Of a stretch of 64,000 bases of DNA, positions 51,014 to 62,667 are shown piece after piece. The translations under genes and the position numbers were made by a program. Origin of the DNA: Sandaracinaceae bacterium (GTDB taxonomy: Bacteria; Myxococcota_A; Polyangia; Polyangiales; Houyiibacteriaceae); assembly GCA_020633055.1 (NCBI GenBank), contig JACKEJ010000004.1:1-64000 (forward strand). Direction: 5' to 3'. The notes below the pieces were generated by a model. It was not told the DNA's origin. It did no database searches and saw only the letters and a list, made by a program, of their open reading frames with translations. The first letter of the stretch is position 1, and the number at the start of each line of letters is the position of its first letter.

Positions 51014-52455
51014 CAGTAGCTCCAGATGAGGTCGAAGAAGACACGCTGCACGCGCTCCACCATGCCGGGAGCGCGTCTGAAGTCGAAGTACGAAGCCAGC
51101 AAGCGCACCTGCTCGTGGGCGTACATCGCGACGCCCAGCTCCACGCCGTGATAGTCCGTCCCGCCCCCGAGGTCCGCGTCGGCGAACATGGCCAGCGTGG
51201 CGTCAGCCTGGACGCGGCGGTAGGTGGCCCACACGTCGAGCGGAGGCATCGTGCCGGCGCGAAAGGCGCCGAGGCGCGCGCCCATGGTGGCGGACACGGC
51301 GGTGTGCTCGCGCTCGGTGGTCAGGTTCCGCACGTACTCCAGCATCGCGTAGAAGCGCATGGGGCCAACCAGCGGGCGCCCCTCGAAGTCGAGCTGGAGC
51401 TGCGCCAGCAGGTGCACCACGTCCCAGTCATCGTCGATGAAGCCATCCGCGTTCGGGCCGTAGTTGACCCGGTTGTTGGTGCTCTGGAGACCGCCGCCAC
51501 GCAGCAGGAACGCGTTCGTGCCCGGCATGAAGTCGGCGCCGTCACCCGGAACCACCCCGGGCGCGTGCAGGCCCGCGTTGAGGTTGCTGTAGCGGTAGTA
51601 GCTGGCAGCCGCGGCGACGAAGGGCAGTTCCAGCAGCAGCTGACTGGTGGTGAGCGCGATCGTCCCCGTCTTGCCGCTGAAGCGGACGTTCTCGATGTCC
51701 TGGACCACGAAGTAGCCGGACGTGCTCGTGAGACGTAGCCCTTCACGATCGACGAGGCGGGCGGACAACGCGAGGCCGGACGGCATGATGTCCTGGTCGA
51801 ACACCACCTCGCTGCGGAAGCCCACGTCGGTCCAGCCCGTGAAGAACGGGTTGGGCATCTTGCCGGCCGTCAGCGTCACGCGCTGCCGGTCGCGCAGTGG
51901 TCGAACGGACACGTAGTATTGGTCGAGGCCGATGCCCGTGGTGCGCGCCACGTCCCCGATGGGAACGAAGGAGGCCGCCGGGTTCGGGTTCTCGCCCACC
52001 ACGAGGCGGACGCCGCCATGCACGGGGCTGTCGGCGGGGTCGTACACGGCGCCGAGGCGCACGCGCGTGCGGAAGCCGCCCACGTAGTCAGGGCCTCCCA
52101 CGAAGTCGAGCGGATCGCCGAGGATGAACGAGTCGTAGCGCAGCGTGACGCTGGCGGTGACGCGCAGCGGGATGCGGGGAGGCTCGGGCGCAGGGGTAGT
52201 GGCAGGCTCGGACGGTGCGCCAGCCGGCTCGGCGGGGGCAGCGACGAGGCCCTCCGCAGCACTCGACGCGGGCGGCGCGATGGGTGTCCCTCCGGGCGCG
52301 GGCGCGATGGGTGTCCCTCCGGGCGCGGGCGCGATGGGCTGTGGAGTGAGCGCGTCCTGGGCGCGCGCCGGCGCGACGACGCACGCCGACATGGCCACGA
52401 GCGCCGGCAGCGCGACGGCCAGCGCGCGAGAGGGGTTTCTTCGAGTGGACAGCAT
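51013..52455 (-). CDS. Outer-membrane porin-like protein, 480 aa
   Basis: Signal peptide MLSTRRNPSRALAVALPALV ... ARAQ from ATG 52455. A Pro/Ala-rich linker with an in-frame repeat follows (GTPIAPAPG twice), then a long beta-barrel-like region with alternating aromatic residues (SVTLRYDSFILGDPLDFVGG; GKMPNPFFTGWTDVGFRSEV) and a C-terminal Trp-Ser-Tyr end (VFFDLIWSY) with a terminal aromatic residue as in outer-membrane proteins. The family resembles putative porins of myxobacteria. Co-transcribed with the di-haem oxidoreductase and may host or serve it. Confidence 0.85.
   Translation of the reverse strand: MLSTRRNPSRALAVALPALVAMSACVVAPARAQDALTPQPIAPAPGGTPIAPAPGGTPIAPPASSAAEGLVAAPAEPAGAPSEPATTPAPEPPRIPLRVTASVTLRYDSFILGDPLDFVGGPDYVGGFRTRVRLGAVYDPADSPVHGGVRLVVGENPNPAASFVPIGDVARTTGIGLDQYYVSVRPLRDRQRVTLTAGKMPNPFFTGWTDVGFRSEVVFDQDIMPSGLALSARLVDREGLRLTSTSGYFVVQDIENVRFSGKTGTIALTTSQLLLELPFVAAAASYYRYSNLNAGLHAPGVVPGDGADFMPGTNAFLLRGGGLQSTNNRVNYGPNADGFIDDDWDVVHLLAQLQLDFEGRPLVGPMRFYAMLEYVRNLTTEREHTAVSATMGARLGAFRAGTMPPLDVWATYRRVQADATLAMFADADLGGGTDYHGVELGVAMYAHEQVRLLASYFDFRRAPGMVERVQRVFFDLIWSY
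52279..52332 (+). repeat. 27-bp tandem direct repeat (two copies) in the porin gene
   Basis: GATGGGTGTCCCTCCGGGCG plus CGGGCGC occurs at 52279-52305 and again at 52306-52332, in frame. It encodes GTPIAPAPG twice in the linker after the signal peptide, so copy number could vary without breaking the frame. Confidence 0.85.
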
Positions 52456-52569
52456 GGAGAACACCGTGGGGGCGGCAAAGACAAGATGTGCGCAGGTCGA
52501 ACACCCACGCGTGTGGCGGCGACGAGCCCCGAGCGGCACGTGGTGTGTCCAGGTGCCGCCCGAGGTCGC

Positions 52570-55500
52570 TCAGTGCCCCCACCATGGGTTGGGGCTCGAG
52601 CGGTATGCGATGACGTTCCGCTGCTCGGCGTACGACACGGCGAAGTCCTGATAGCGGTCACCGGACACGTCGAGCGGAACGAGCGCGACGGCCCGACCGC
52701 TCACGGATGCTTGGATGACCCCTGGCACGAAGCGCAGCGGGTCCAGCGTGAGGAGCTGGAGGTAGATCAGCGGGCTCCCGGTCGCGAGCCCCGCGACGAT
52801 CAGGTCGAGGTCTCCGTCAGCGTCTAGGTCCGTCCCCGTCACGAGCGCGCCCGACGGCGACTGGACGTCGGCGGGGACGAGCGTGGGTGGATCGCCGAAC
52901 GACCCACCACGGGAGAGGTCGACGCGCACCGACGCGAGATCGGCGCGGTAGGACACCACATCCGCCGCGCCGTCGCGATCCATGTCGAAGAGCGCCACCG
53001 AGGACGCGTTCGCGCCACCGGATCCGTCGAAGACGGGTACCACCTCGAAGGCCCCACCCATCTGTCCGGGGTTACGCAGCACCACGACACCGTCCGTGCC
53101 GCAGGAGAGCGCCACGTCGAGGTCGCCGTCGTCGTCCACGTCGCCCAGCGCGATGGCGGTGCACGCGGCGGTGGTGGTGTCCACCACGGTACGCGAGAAG
53201 CTCGCCCCCCCCGACTCGCGCGCGTACACCGCCAGCCGCCCCTCGCTGCCACCGTTGGCGGCGACCAGGATCTCGTCGAGACCATCGCCGTCGAGGTCCC
53301 CCATGGCCACGGCCCGCGCACCGTCGAACGGCGCCAGCGCCTGCCGTGGCGCGTAGGTCAGGTCGCCAATGCCGCGAATGTAGCCGACCAGTCCGGCGCC
53401 CTCGGAGACGACCGCGAAGTCCGCGCGCTCGTCACCCGTGACGTCTCCGGCAGCCAGCCCCGAGATGACCTCGCCACCGTCCGCGCGTCCGACCACCAGC
53501 TCTTCGAGCATGGAGAAATCGCGCGAGCGCGCCCGCCACAGGACGATCTCGCCCCCCGCGAGGCTGGAGGCGCCGATCAGGTCTGTGGCGCCGTCGGCGT
53601 CCACGTCGTAGGCCACGGTCGACCCCACGTCCACCGAGCGGTCGACGAAGCGGCTGCTCGAGAAGCCCATGTTCGAGACGAAGTAGGACTGATAGCGCAC
53701 CACCTGCTGGAAGGTCGGCGAGTAGGCCGCGACGTCGACGTCGACGTCGCCGTCGAAGTCACCGGCCGCGACGTTGGTCACGCCCGCGAGGTCCGCGACG
53801 AAGACGTGCTGCGCGAACAATCCGCTGCCGATCTCGTCGATGTAGCCCACCGAGTCACGGTCGGTCACGGCGTAGACGATCTCCGCAGAGCCATCGCTGC
53901 CCATGTCCCGGACGTCGATGTCGCTCGCGACGATGTCCCCCAGCGCCAGGCTCTCGCCGTTGGGCAGCACGCCGACCGGCATCCCCACGTAGGCGCCATC
54001 GCGGCGCGCCAACAGCCCGAGCCCCATGGAGCCAGACACGACGATGTCCATGTCTCCATCGCCGCCGCCCTCGACGTCGCCCACGGCGACCTCACGCGGG
54101 TTGCCCACACCAGGCAGCAGCGCAGCCAGATCCAGGTTCTGGCGCATCCCGAAGCCTCCAGTCGCGGTGCCCGGGTAGATGCGCAGCGTCGCCGAGCTCG
54201 CGCCGTAGGCCAGCAGGTCGGGACGCGTATCGCCATCGACGTCGGTCAGCAGGAGCCCTGTCAGCCCAGCCCCGGCAGCGTCCACGGTCGTGGCGCTCCC
54301 CGCCACGGCGTCGGCGTCGAGCGGACGGGAGACGAGCGCGCCTCCCTCGACCGCGATCACCACCGGCGCAGCTGCACCAGCGAGCTCACCGACGGCCAGC
54401 GCCGTGCCGCCCACGGTGATGCCCATGGGCTGCTTGACGGTGAGCGTGGGGTTCGAACCGGGTCCCACGTCGTAGGCCATGACAGCGCCCGCGCCGCTGA
54501 GCGTGACCACCTCGAGCTCGGGGTCGTCGTCGGCTTGCGCCGCGAAGATGGCTACCGTCCCGCCGACGGCGTCACAGGTGTTGACCTGCCCGTTGAGCGA
54601 GCTGTTGAGGCTCTGGAACGAGTGATACAGGTAGATCCTCCCGCCCATGGCGCAGCCCACGTCGTCCCGCACGAACACCAGCTCCTCGAAGCCGTTGCCG
54701 TTGAAGTCGGCGGACACCATCGCTCCCAGTGACACGACCGAGGACGCCACCTGCGCTTCCGAGCTGGGCAAGCAGAACGTGCTGAAGCGGTCAAAGGCCG
54801 CGTTGATGCACTCGATGTCCACCACGGGGTTCACGCAGCTCGCGTTGCCCGCATACTTGCCGTCACCGTCCGGGTCCTCGACGGGGCGCATGAAGGCCCC
54901 GTTGCGCCGCTCGTTGCAGTTGTTGATGAGTCCGTCGCAGGTCTCCTGCGCAGCCGGGTATGTGTTGGGGTCGAGGTCGTCGCAGTCCGAGTTGGGCAGG
55001 CCGCCCGGGAGGTCGGGGTCGCAGGACAGGCTCGAGGGGGACGCGAAGCCATCACCGTCGACGTCCTCGCCCAGGTCGGGTCCCACACCCGTGGGGCTCT
55101 CGCAGTCGTTGTGGCGTCCGTCGCAGACGTCGGGCGCGCCCGGATACACGTTCGGGTCGAGGTCGTCGCAGTCCGTGTGCGGGATCGAGAGCAGCTCTCC
55201 GTCGTCGCTCATCACGTCCACGCAGACGCTCGGGTCCAGGTCGATGGGCGCGAAGCGATCGCCGTCGAAGTCCTCGACGGTGCGGCGCAGCGGCGGGGTC
55301 GCGTCGGTGCAGGTGGAGACCACGCCGTCGCAGGCCTCCACGGTGGCGCCGGGATAGGCCGTGGCGCGGGTGTCGTCGCAGTCCTCCGGCAGGCCGTCGC
55401 CGCAGCCGCGCGCGACGAAGCCGTCGCCGTCGAGGTCCGCGTTCGGATACGCGCTCGCATCGGCGTCGTCGCAGTCCACGCCGAAGGGAGCGAACTCGGG

Positions 55501-55782
55501 GCGCACGCCTGCACACGCCGTGTCGCGGTAGCCGTCGCCGTCCGAGTCTCGCGCCTGCAGGTCCACGACGCAGCGCTCGGCGCTCACGTCGCACGAGCGC
55601 ACCGCCACCAAGCAGGGGTCGTTGCGCAGCGAGGGGTCCACCGTGAAGCGCACGGAGGCGCAGTCGGCGTCCACGCGACACGAGCGCTCCTCGATCTCGA
55701 CCTGGGGGGCGTCCCACAGGCCGGCGAGGGTGCAACCGGGCAGGAGCGAGAGCCCCGCGACGATCAGGATCGCGCGCTTCAT
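52570..55782 (-). CDS. Metal-binding-motif (MopE-like) and FG-GAP/VCBS repeat lipoprotein, 1070 aa
   Basis: Lipoprotein signal MKRAILIVAGLSLLPGC (C17). Residues 60-330 carry at least five putative metal-binding motifs of the DCDD...YPGA...CDG type (VDCDDADASAYPNADLDGDG; TDCDDLDPNVYPGAPDVCDG; SDCDDLDPNTYPAAQETCDG). From about 350 there are many VCBS/FG-GAP repeats with calcium-loop cores (DVDGDTRPDLL; DFDGDVDVDVAAYS; DLDGDGLDEILV; DVDDDGDLDVAL), suggesting an integrin-alpha-like beta-propeller. MopE in methanotrophs binds copper on the surface, and the name is a parallel only. Start at ATG 55782 by the 4-nt overlap with the TPR-PEGA gene. Confidence 0.9.
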   Translation of the reverse strand: MKRAILIVAGLSLLPGCTLAGLWDAPQVEIEERSCRVDADCASVRFTVDPSLRNDPCLVAVRSCDVSAERCVVDLQARDSDGDGYRDTACAGVRPEFAPFGVDCDDADASAYPNADLDGDGFVARGCGDGLPEDCDDTRATAYPGATVEACDGVVSTCTDATPPLRRTVEDFDGDRFAPIDLDPSVCVDVMSDDGELLSIPHTDCDDLDPNVYPGAPDVCDGRHNDCESPTGVGPDLGEDVDGDGFASPSSLSCDPDLPGGLPNSDCDDLDPNTYPAAQETCDGLINNCNERRNGAFMRPVEDPDGDGKYAGNASCVNPVVDIECINAAFDRFSTFCLPSSEAQVASSVVSLGAMVSADFNGNGFEELVFVRDDVGCAMGGRIYLYHSFQSLNSSLNGQVNTCDAVGGTVAIFAAQADDDPELEVVTLSGAGAVMAYDVGPGSNPTLTVKQPMGITVGGTALAVGELAGAAAPVVIAVEGGALVSRPLDADAVAGSATTVDAAGAGLTGLLLTDVDGDTRPDLLAYGASSATLRIYPGTATGGFGMRQNLDLAALLPGVGNPREVAVGDVEGGGDGDMDIVVSGSMGLGLLARRDGAYVGMPVGVLPNGESLALGDIVASDIDVRDMGSDGSAEIVYAVTDRDSVGYIDEIGSGLFAQHVFVADLAGVTNVAAGDFDGDVDVDVAAYSPTFQQVVRYQSYFVSNMGFSSSRFVDRSVDVGSTVAYDVDADGATDLIGASSLAGGEIVLWRARSRDFSMLEELVVGRADGGEVISGLAAGDVTGDERADFAVVSEGAGLVGYIRGIGDLTYAPRQALAPFDGARAVAMGDLDGDGLDEILVAANGGSEGRLAVYARESGGASFSRTVVDTTTAACTAIALGDVDDDGDLDVALSCGTDGVVVLRNPGQMGGAFEVVPVFDGSGGANASSVALFDMDRDGAADVVSYRADLASVRVDLSRGGSFGDPPTLVPADVQSPSGALVTGTDLDADGDLDLIVAGLATGSPLIYLQLLTLDPLRFVPGVIQASVSGRAVALVPLDVSGDRYQDFAVSYAEQRNVIAYRSSPNPWWGH

Positions 55783-56843
55783 CGGGTCCACCTCGCCGAC
55801 ACGAGGGCGCCGCCCTGCAGTGGGGAGATGCCCGCGGTGACCAGTGGCTCGGAGGGAGGCTCGTCGTCCGCCCCGGACCCACGCCAATTGGTCAGCAAGC
55901 CGATGACGACGGTGGTGACGAGCAGGCCACCCGTCACGCCCAGCGCCACGTTGGAGCGTGAGGCGACGTCGCGGGCATCGTCGCGGTCGAAGTTGGTGCG
56001 GCCAGGCGTGTCGTTGTACCGCCGCGCCCGGACGAGGGTGGTGGTGGCCATGGCGCCCCACACGACGGCGCCGGCGCCGGTGAGCCCGACCGCCGTGTAG
56101 AACACGGGTCGTGGGAAGCGGAAGGGCTCGTGCGCGACATGCACCGCCGCCACGGGCGCGGGCTCGAGCTCGAACGTCACGGTGCGCTCCGTGCCACCCG
56201 CGATCGTGATGGTGGCCGTCTGCGGCTGGTAGCCGTCGGCGCGCACCTCCATCACGTGCCGACCAGTGGACAGACGGAAGTCCCCGGGCGCCGAGCCTTG
56301 TGGCTCACCGTCCACGCTCACGACGGCCTCGACGTTCACGTCCACGTGCACGATCGCGAGGAGCCCCCGCAGCTCTTCGATGCGCAGCTCGGCGTCTTCG
56401 CGCCGCAGGTCCCCCTCGGGCGCTGCGTCGATGTAGCGCTGGTAGGTCTCGATCGCGCGGTTGACCTCCGACAGCCCTTCGTAGGCCTGTCCCAGCGCGT
56501 ACAGGATGGTGGGGTTGGGCCAGAGGGAGTAGGCCTCGCTGAACTCGGCGATGGCCTCGGCATAGCGCGCGCGGCGGTAGAACTCGGACCCCTGGGCGTA
56601 CCTGCGCCGCGCCTCGGTCACGGCAGCCTCGGAGGGCTCGCTCGGGTCACCGCTGGAGTCCTCGGCGGCGGAGGCTCCCTCACCGTCCGCGGCGCCTTCG
56701 GCGGGGCCGGCCGCTCCCGGGTCGACGGGTTCACCCGCTGGGGAGTCGGTTTGTTCGGGTTGGGCGTGCGCACGCCCGACAGCCAAGAGGCAAACGCACA
56801 GTGAGAGCGCAACACGGAGGGCGCAGACGGGTCCTTGCGACAT
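55779..56843 (-). CDS. TPR and PEGA-domain envelope protein, 354 aa
   Basis: ATG 56843 (MSQGPVCALRVALSLCVCLL ... AHAQ) gives a signal peptide. An acidic Pro/Glu/Ala linker follows, then TPR repeats (EFYRRARYAEAIAEFSEAYS; LYALGQAYEGLSEVNRAIET), a PEGA domain (VVSVDGEPQGSAPGDFRLST, GRHVMEVRADGYQPQTATIT) and two C-terminal membrane helices (FYTAVGLTGAGAVVWGAMA; VALGVTGGLLVTTVVIGLL). This architecture is frequent in Myxococcota and may tether surface proteins. First gene of a two-gene operon with the MopE-like lipoprotein (ATGA overlap). Confidence 0.88.
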   Translation of the reverse strand: MSQGPVCALRVALSLCVCLLAVGRAHAQPEQTDSPAGEPVDPGAAGPAEGAADGEGASAAEDSSGDPSEPSEAAVTEARRRYAQGSEFYRRARYAEAIAEFSEAYSLWPNPTILYALGQAYEGLSEVNRAIETYQRYIDAAPEGDLRREDAELRIEELRGLLAIVHVDVNVEAVVSVDGEPQGSAPGDFRLSTGRHVMEVRADGYQPQTATITIAGGTERTVTFELEPAPVAAVHVAHEPFRFPRPVFYTAVGLTGAGAVVWGAMATTTLVRARRYNDTPGRTNFDRDDARDVASRSNVALGVTGGLLVTTVVIGLLTNWRGSGADDEPPSEPLVTAGISPLQGGALVSARWTR

Positions 56844-56952
56844 GCGCGGACCATACACGACGAAGCGCGCGCTACGGAAGTCCCGCGGCGCGCGCTCATC
56901 GGTGTCTCGGCGCGCGCCGACGCATGGCGTCGGCGCAGCGCGTCCTCGGCCG

Positions 56953-59358
<2,406 letters not shown>

Positions 59359-59492
59359 GGAGAGCATCATGCGCAGCCCCGCACGACGCGACGGTTATTT
59401 GGCGCTTAACTGGGTCTTAATGCGCGCCGAGAGGGGCCCCCACGAGGCCGTGGCTGTTGCGGGTCCCGACGCGGCTGAGTACGTTCCATCCC

Positions 59493-60077
59493 ATGCTTCA
59501 CTTGCGGATTCGTGCCTCTCTCCTGTTGCTCGCCGCGCTGCTGTCCGCGTGTGCCAGCGAACCCAACGCCAGCCAGTCTGTGTTCGTCGGGAGCACCAGC
59601 GACGGCGACGTGCTGGTCGCCTCGGTGTGGGAAGAAGACCGCGTCATCGTCTACTCGTGCGGCGTGGGCGACACCCTCGACACGGACACCGCGTGGCTGG
59701 TCACGACGCCCGTGAACCGCAGCATCGAGGCCACCGAAGGCAGCTTCTCGGTCGTGGCCACGCGCGAGGCGAACATGGTGCGAGGGACGTTCGAGAGCCA
59801 GACGGGAACGGGCGCGTTGGATCTGCGCGCAGTCACGTCCCTCGAGGACGCGGGCTTCTTCGTGACCAACGAGGGCAGCTGCCGCACGGCCGCGGTCGCC
59901 TTTCGCCGTGATGGCGTGATGTTGGTGCAGGGCGCGCACTTCTGCGACGCCGAGGGGCCTTTCTCGCAGGTCACGCCCGTCCTCCCCCCCGAGCTTCTGG
60001 GGAATAGCCTGTTGGTGCAATTCGACACTGGCAGCGGCCTGCGCCAGCTAGCGCTCGAACGCGTGAATGGAATCTGA
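59493..60077 (+). CDS. Small lipoprotein, 194 aa
   Basis: ATG 59493 gives MLHLRIRASLLLLAALLSAC, lipidated C20. The mature part is a compact beta-rich domain (VFVGSTSDGDVLVASVWEED; SIEATEGSFSVVATREANMV), like small calycin-type lipoproteins of myxobacteria. No name. It ends 12 nt before the GTG of the large AAA/TPR regulator, so co-transcription is likely and it may be an output or sensor of that regulator. Confidence 0.7.
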   Translation: MLHLRIRASLLLLAALLSACASEPNASQSVFVGSTSDGDVLVASVWEEDRVIVYSCGVGDTLDTDTAWLVTTPVNRSIEATEGSFSVVATREANMVRGTFESQTGTGALDLRAVTSLEDAGFFVTNEGSCRTAAVAFRRDGVMLVQGAHFCDAEGPFSQVTPVLPPELLGNSLLVQFDTGSGLRQLALERVNGI

Positions 60078-60089
60078 GACACTCCCGGC

Positions 60090-62567
60090 GTGAGTCCAAG
60101 TCACGCCAGCTTCGTCGGCCGCAAGCAAGAGCTCGCTCAGGTCGAGACGTGGTTGAACGAGCGACGCATCACGACCATCGTGGGCCCCGCTGGCATCGGC
60201 AAGAGCCGCCTCGCCGACCAGGCCTCTGCGGGCTGGCGTGGTGAGCGCTACCACGTGGATCTCAGCCACGAGGTGGACTCCGAGAGCTGCGCGGCCGCCG
60301 TCGCCCGCGCGCTGGGGCTGCCGGCCACCGCGACGGCCCCCGACGTGGGACGCGCGCTGGCGGCGCGTGCCGAGCCGCTGCTGCTGCTGGACGACGCGGA
60401 CCGCGTCCTGGACCCGATCGCCACGCTGCTGGGCGAGTGGCTGACGGCTGCGCCGGAGACGCGCGTGTTGATCACCAGCCGCGAGCGCCTTCGGATCCGC
60501 TCCGAGGGCACGATCGAGCTCGGTCCGCTGTCCCTTGTGGGGGGTAGCGCGAGCGAGGCCACCCAGCTCTTCGTGGAACGCATGAAGCAAGCCTGGCCCA
60601 GCGCCACCATCGAGCCCGAGGAGCTGGTCACGTGGTGCGACTGGCTCGAAGGCACCCCGCTCGCCATCGAGCTCGCGGCGGCCCGCGCGCCGTTCTTCGG
60701 CGAAGTGGACGGGCAGCGGCGGCTGGACCTGCTGCGCGGGGGCTTCCGCGACGGCCACGAGCGCCACTCGACGCTCAGCCGGGCCATTGCGTGGTCCTGG
60801 GCCATGTTGGACGAGGCCGAGCAGCGCTGCTTGGCCGAGGCGGCCGTGTTCACGGGCGCCTTCCACGTGGGCGCCACGGCGCGCGTGCTGAGCCAGCCCG
60901 ACGGGGAGCGCAGCGCCCTCGACCTGCTGCGCTCCCTGGCCGACAAGTCGTTCCTGCGGCTGCTGCCGGACGGTCGACTGCGGCTCTATGACGCCGTGCG
61001 CGAGTACGCGAGCGAGGAACGCAAGGGCGTGTACGACGCCGCCGCGGGCCGCCTCGACACGTACCTGGCAGCGCAAGCGGAGCGCGACGGGGCCGGCGTG
61101 GACCTGCTGCGCAACGACGTGATCGCCGCCGCCGAGCGCGTGGTGCAGCGGGCGTCGTCGCTCGACACGAACGCGGGGGCTTGGGTGGTCATCCAAGCGG
61201 GCCGCCTGTTGCTGTCGGAGGGCCCCGCGTCACGCGTTCAGGAGCTGATGGAGGCTGCCCTGCGCGTGCTGGCAGAGGCCGACGTGGAGCTGCGCACGCA
61301 CCTGCGACTGGCCCTGGCTGGCGGCCTTCGCATGCAGGGGCGCTTGGACGAAGCCGAGGACGCCGCCAGCGCAGGCCTGAGTGACGAGCACCGGCTCTCG
61401 GGTGAGCTGCGTGTGCAGCTGTTGACCGAAGTCGGCCTCGCCCGCCACGCGCGGCGCAACCTGGAGGGCGCCGCCGAGTGCTATGCGCGGGCGCTCACGC
61501 TCTCCCCCTCGCGACGCGCCGAGGGACGCCTGCAGGCCAACCTCGGGGCCATCGCCCACGACCGCGGCGACCTGGACACCGCCGAGGGGGCGTACCGTGA
61601 CGCGCTGGTGGCGCTGGGGATCACCCAGGACCGCCGGCTGCTGGGCGTGGTGCGCAGCAACTTGGGGCTCCTGTACCAAGAGCGCGGTGACCTGGTGCTG
61701 GCCCGTGAGACCCTGGAGCTGGCGCTGCGCGATCTGGACGAGGGGAGCGAGCAATACCTGGGCGCCATCCATCGGGGCAACCTGGGGCAGCTGTTCCTCG
61801 AGCTCGCCGACCCCACGCGCGCCGTCACGCTGCACGAGGAGGCGCTGTCGCTGCTGCGGCGCATCGGTGACGAGCGCTCGACCGTCATCTCGCTGTGTCG
61901 CCTCGCCGCCGCCCGAGCGCTGACGGGCGACATCGTGCGCGCCGCGCGCGAGCTGGAGGAGGCGTCCAGTCGGGCGCACGGCCTTCGCGACCCTCTGCTC
62001 GGCGCGGTGATCGGGCTGCACCAGGCGTTCGTGCCGCTGGCGCGCGCGGAAAACAGCGCGGAACCAGAGCGCGGCCAGCGACTGATCGAGTGCCAGCGCC
62101 AGCTGCACGCCGTGACGCAGGCCGACGACGCGAGCTGGCGCCTCTCGGACGACGCGCGCTCGGCGCGGCGCATCCTCGAGGCACGCCTTGGAGCGCTGGG
62201 AGCACAAGACGTCGCGCTCCCGACGGACGGCCTGGTGGTCTGCATCGAGTCGCGCTTCTTCCGCCTGTACGAAGACGAATGGCAGGACCTGCGACGCGAT
62301 ACCCCCGCACGACGCATCCTCGAGTGTCTGGTGGAGAACCGAGAGGGCATGACGCTGCCCGATCTCCAGGCTGCCGCCTGGCCTGGAGAGCGTATCCGCA
62401 AGGACGCCGCGAAGAACCGCGTCCACGTCGCCCTCTCGCGTCTGCGCAGCCGAGGGCTGAAGGCGTTCATCTTGCGTGTGGACGAGCGCTACCTGCTCTC
62501 GCAGGACCTGCCGGTCGTACGCCTCGCGCGCATCGACCCGCCCAACTCGGAGGTCGCCGCCGACTGA
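60090..62567 (+). CDS. AAA/STAND-type ATPase with TPR repeats and C-terminal winged helix, 825 aa
   Basis: Signal-transduction regulator. The GTG at 60090 starts MSPSHASFVGRKQELAQVET. Walker A is 32-39 (GPAGIGKS) and Walker B LLLLDDADRV; LITSRERLR and GTPLAIELAAAR are STAND/LuxR-MalT-like motifs. TPR repeats run from about 370 to 640 (LQANLGAIAHDRGDLDTAEG; VRSNLGLLYQERGDLVLARE). The last 110 residues form a winged-helix DNA-binding region (RRILECLVENREGMTLPDLQ; KNRVHVALSRLRSRG). SARP/AfsR proteins have the DNA-binding domain first; here it is last. Likely target is the neighbouring lipoprotein or pgm region, unproven. Confidence 0.88.
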   Translation: MSPSHASFVGRKQELAQVETWLNERRITTIVGPAGIGKSRLADQASAGWRGERYHVDLSHEVDSESCAAAVARALGLPATATAPDVGRALAARAEPLLLLDDADRVLDPIATLLGEWLTAAPETRVLITSRERLRIRSEGTIELGPLSLVGGSASEATQLFVERMKQAWPSATIEPEELVTWCDWLEGTPLAIELAAARAPFFGEVDGQRRLDLLRGGFRDGHERHSTLSRAIAWSWAMLDEAEQRCLAEAAVFTGAFHVGATARVLSQPDGERSALDLLRSLADKSFLRLLPDGRLRLYDAVREYASEERKGVYDAAAGRLDTYLAAQAERDGAGVDLLRNDVIAAAERVVQRASSLDTNAGAWVVIQAGRLLLSEGPASRVQELMEAALRVLAEADVELRTHLRLALAGGLRMQGRLDEAEDAASAGLSDEHRLSGELRVQLLTEVGLARHARRNLEGAAECYARALTLSPSRRAEGRLQANLGAIAHDRGDLDTAEGAYRDALVALGITQDRRLLGVVRSNLGLLYQERGDLVLARETLELALRDLDEGSEQYLGAIHRGNLGQLFLELADPTRAVTLHEEALSLLRRIGDERSTVISLCRLAAARALTGDIVRAARELEEASSRAHGLRDPLLGAVIGLHQAFVPLARAENSAEPERGQRLIECQRQLHAVTQADDASWRLSDDARSARRILEARLGALGAQDVALPTDGLVVCIESRFFRLYEDEWQDLRRDTPARRILECLVENREGMTLPDLQAAAWPGERIRKDAAKNRVHVALSRLRSRGLKAFILRVDERYLLSQDLPVVRLARIDPPNSEVAAD

Positions 62568-62667
62568 CGCGCCGAGACGCAGATGTCTCGGCGTGTCTCG
62601 GCGCGAACGCGATGATCCAGAGCGCGTCGCGCGTGACGGTACGACGTGGAGTGCCATGCTACGCGCA

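Noticed and set aside
54447..54465. tRNA-like T-loop sequence (GGTTCGAACC-type) on the minus strand
   Set aside because: No acceptor, D-arm or anticodon arm can be formed around it. It lies inside the FG-GAP lipoprotein coding sequence (GPGSNPT).
54900..55600. Repeated DCDD-type sequence units that look like a direct-repeat array
   Set aside because: They are degenerate protein-level metal-binding motifs with variable spacing, not identical DNA repeats; no CRISPR-like spacer structure.
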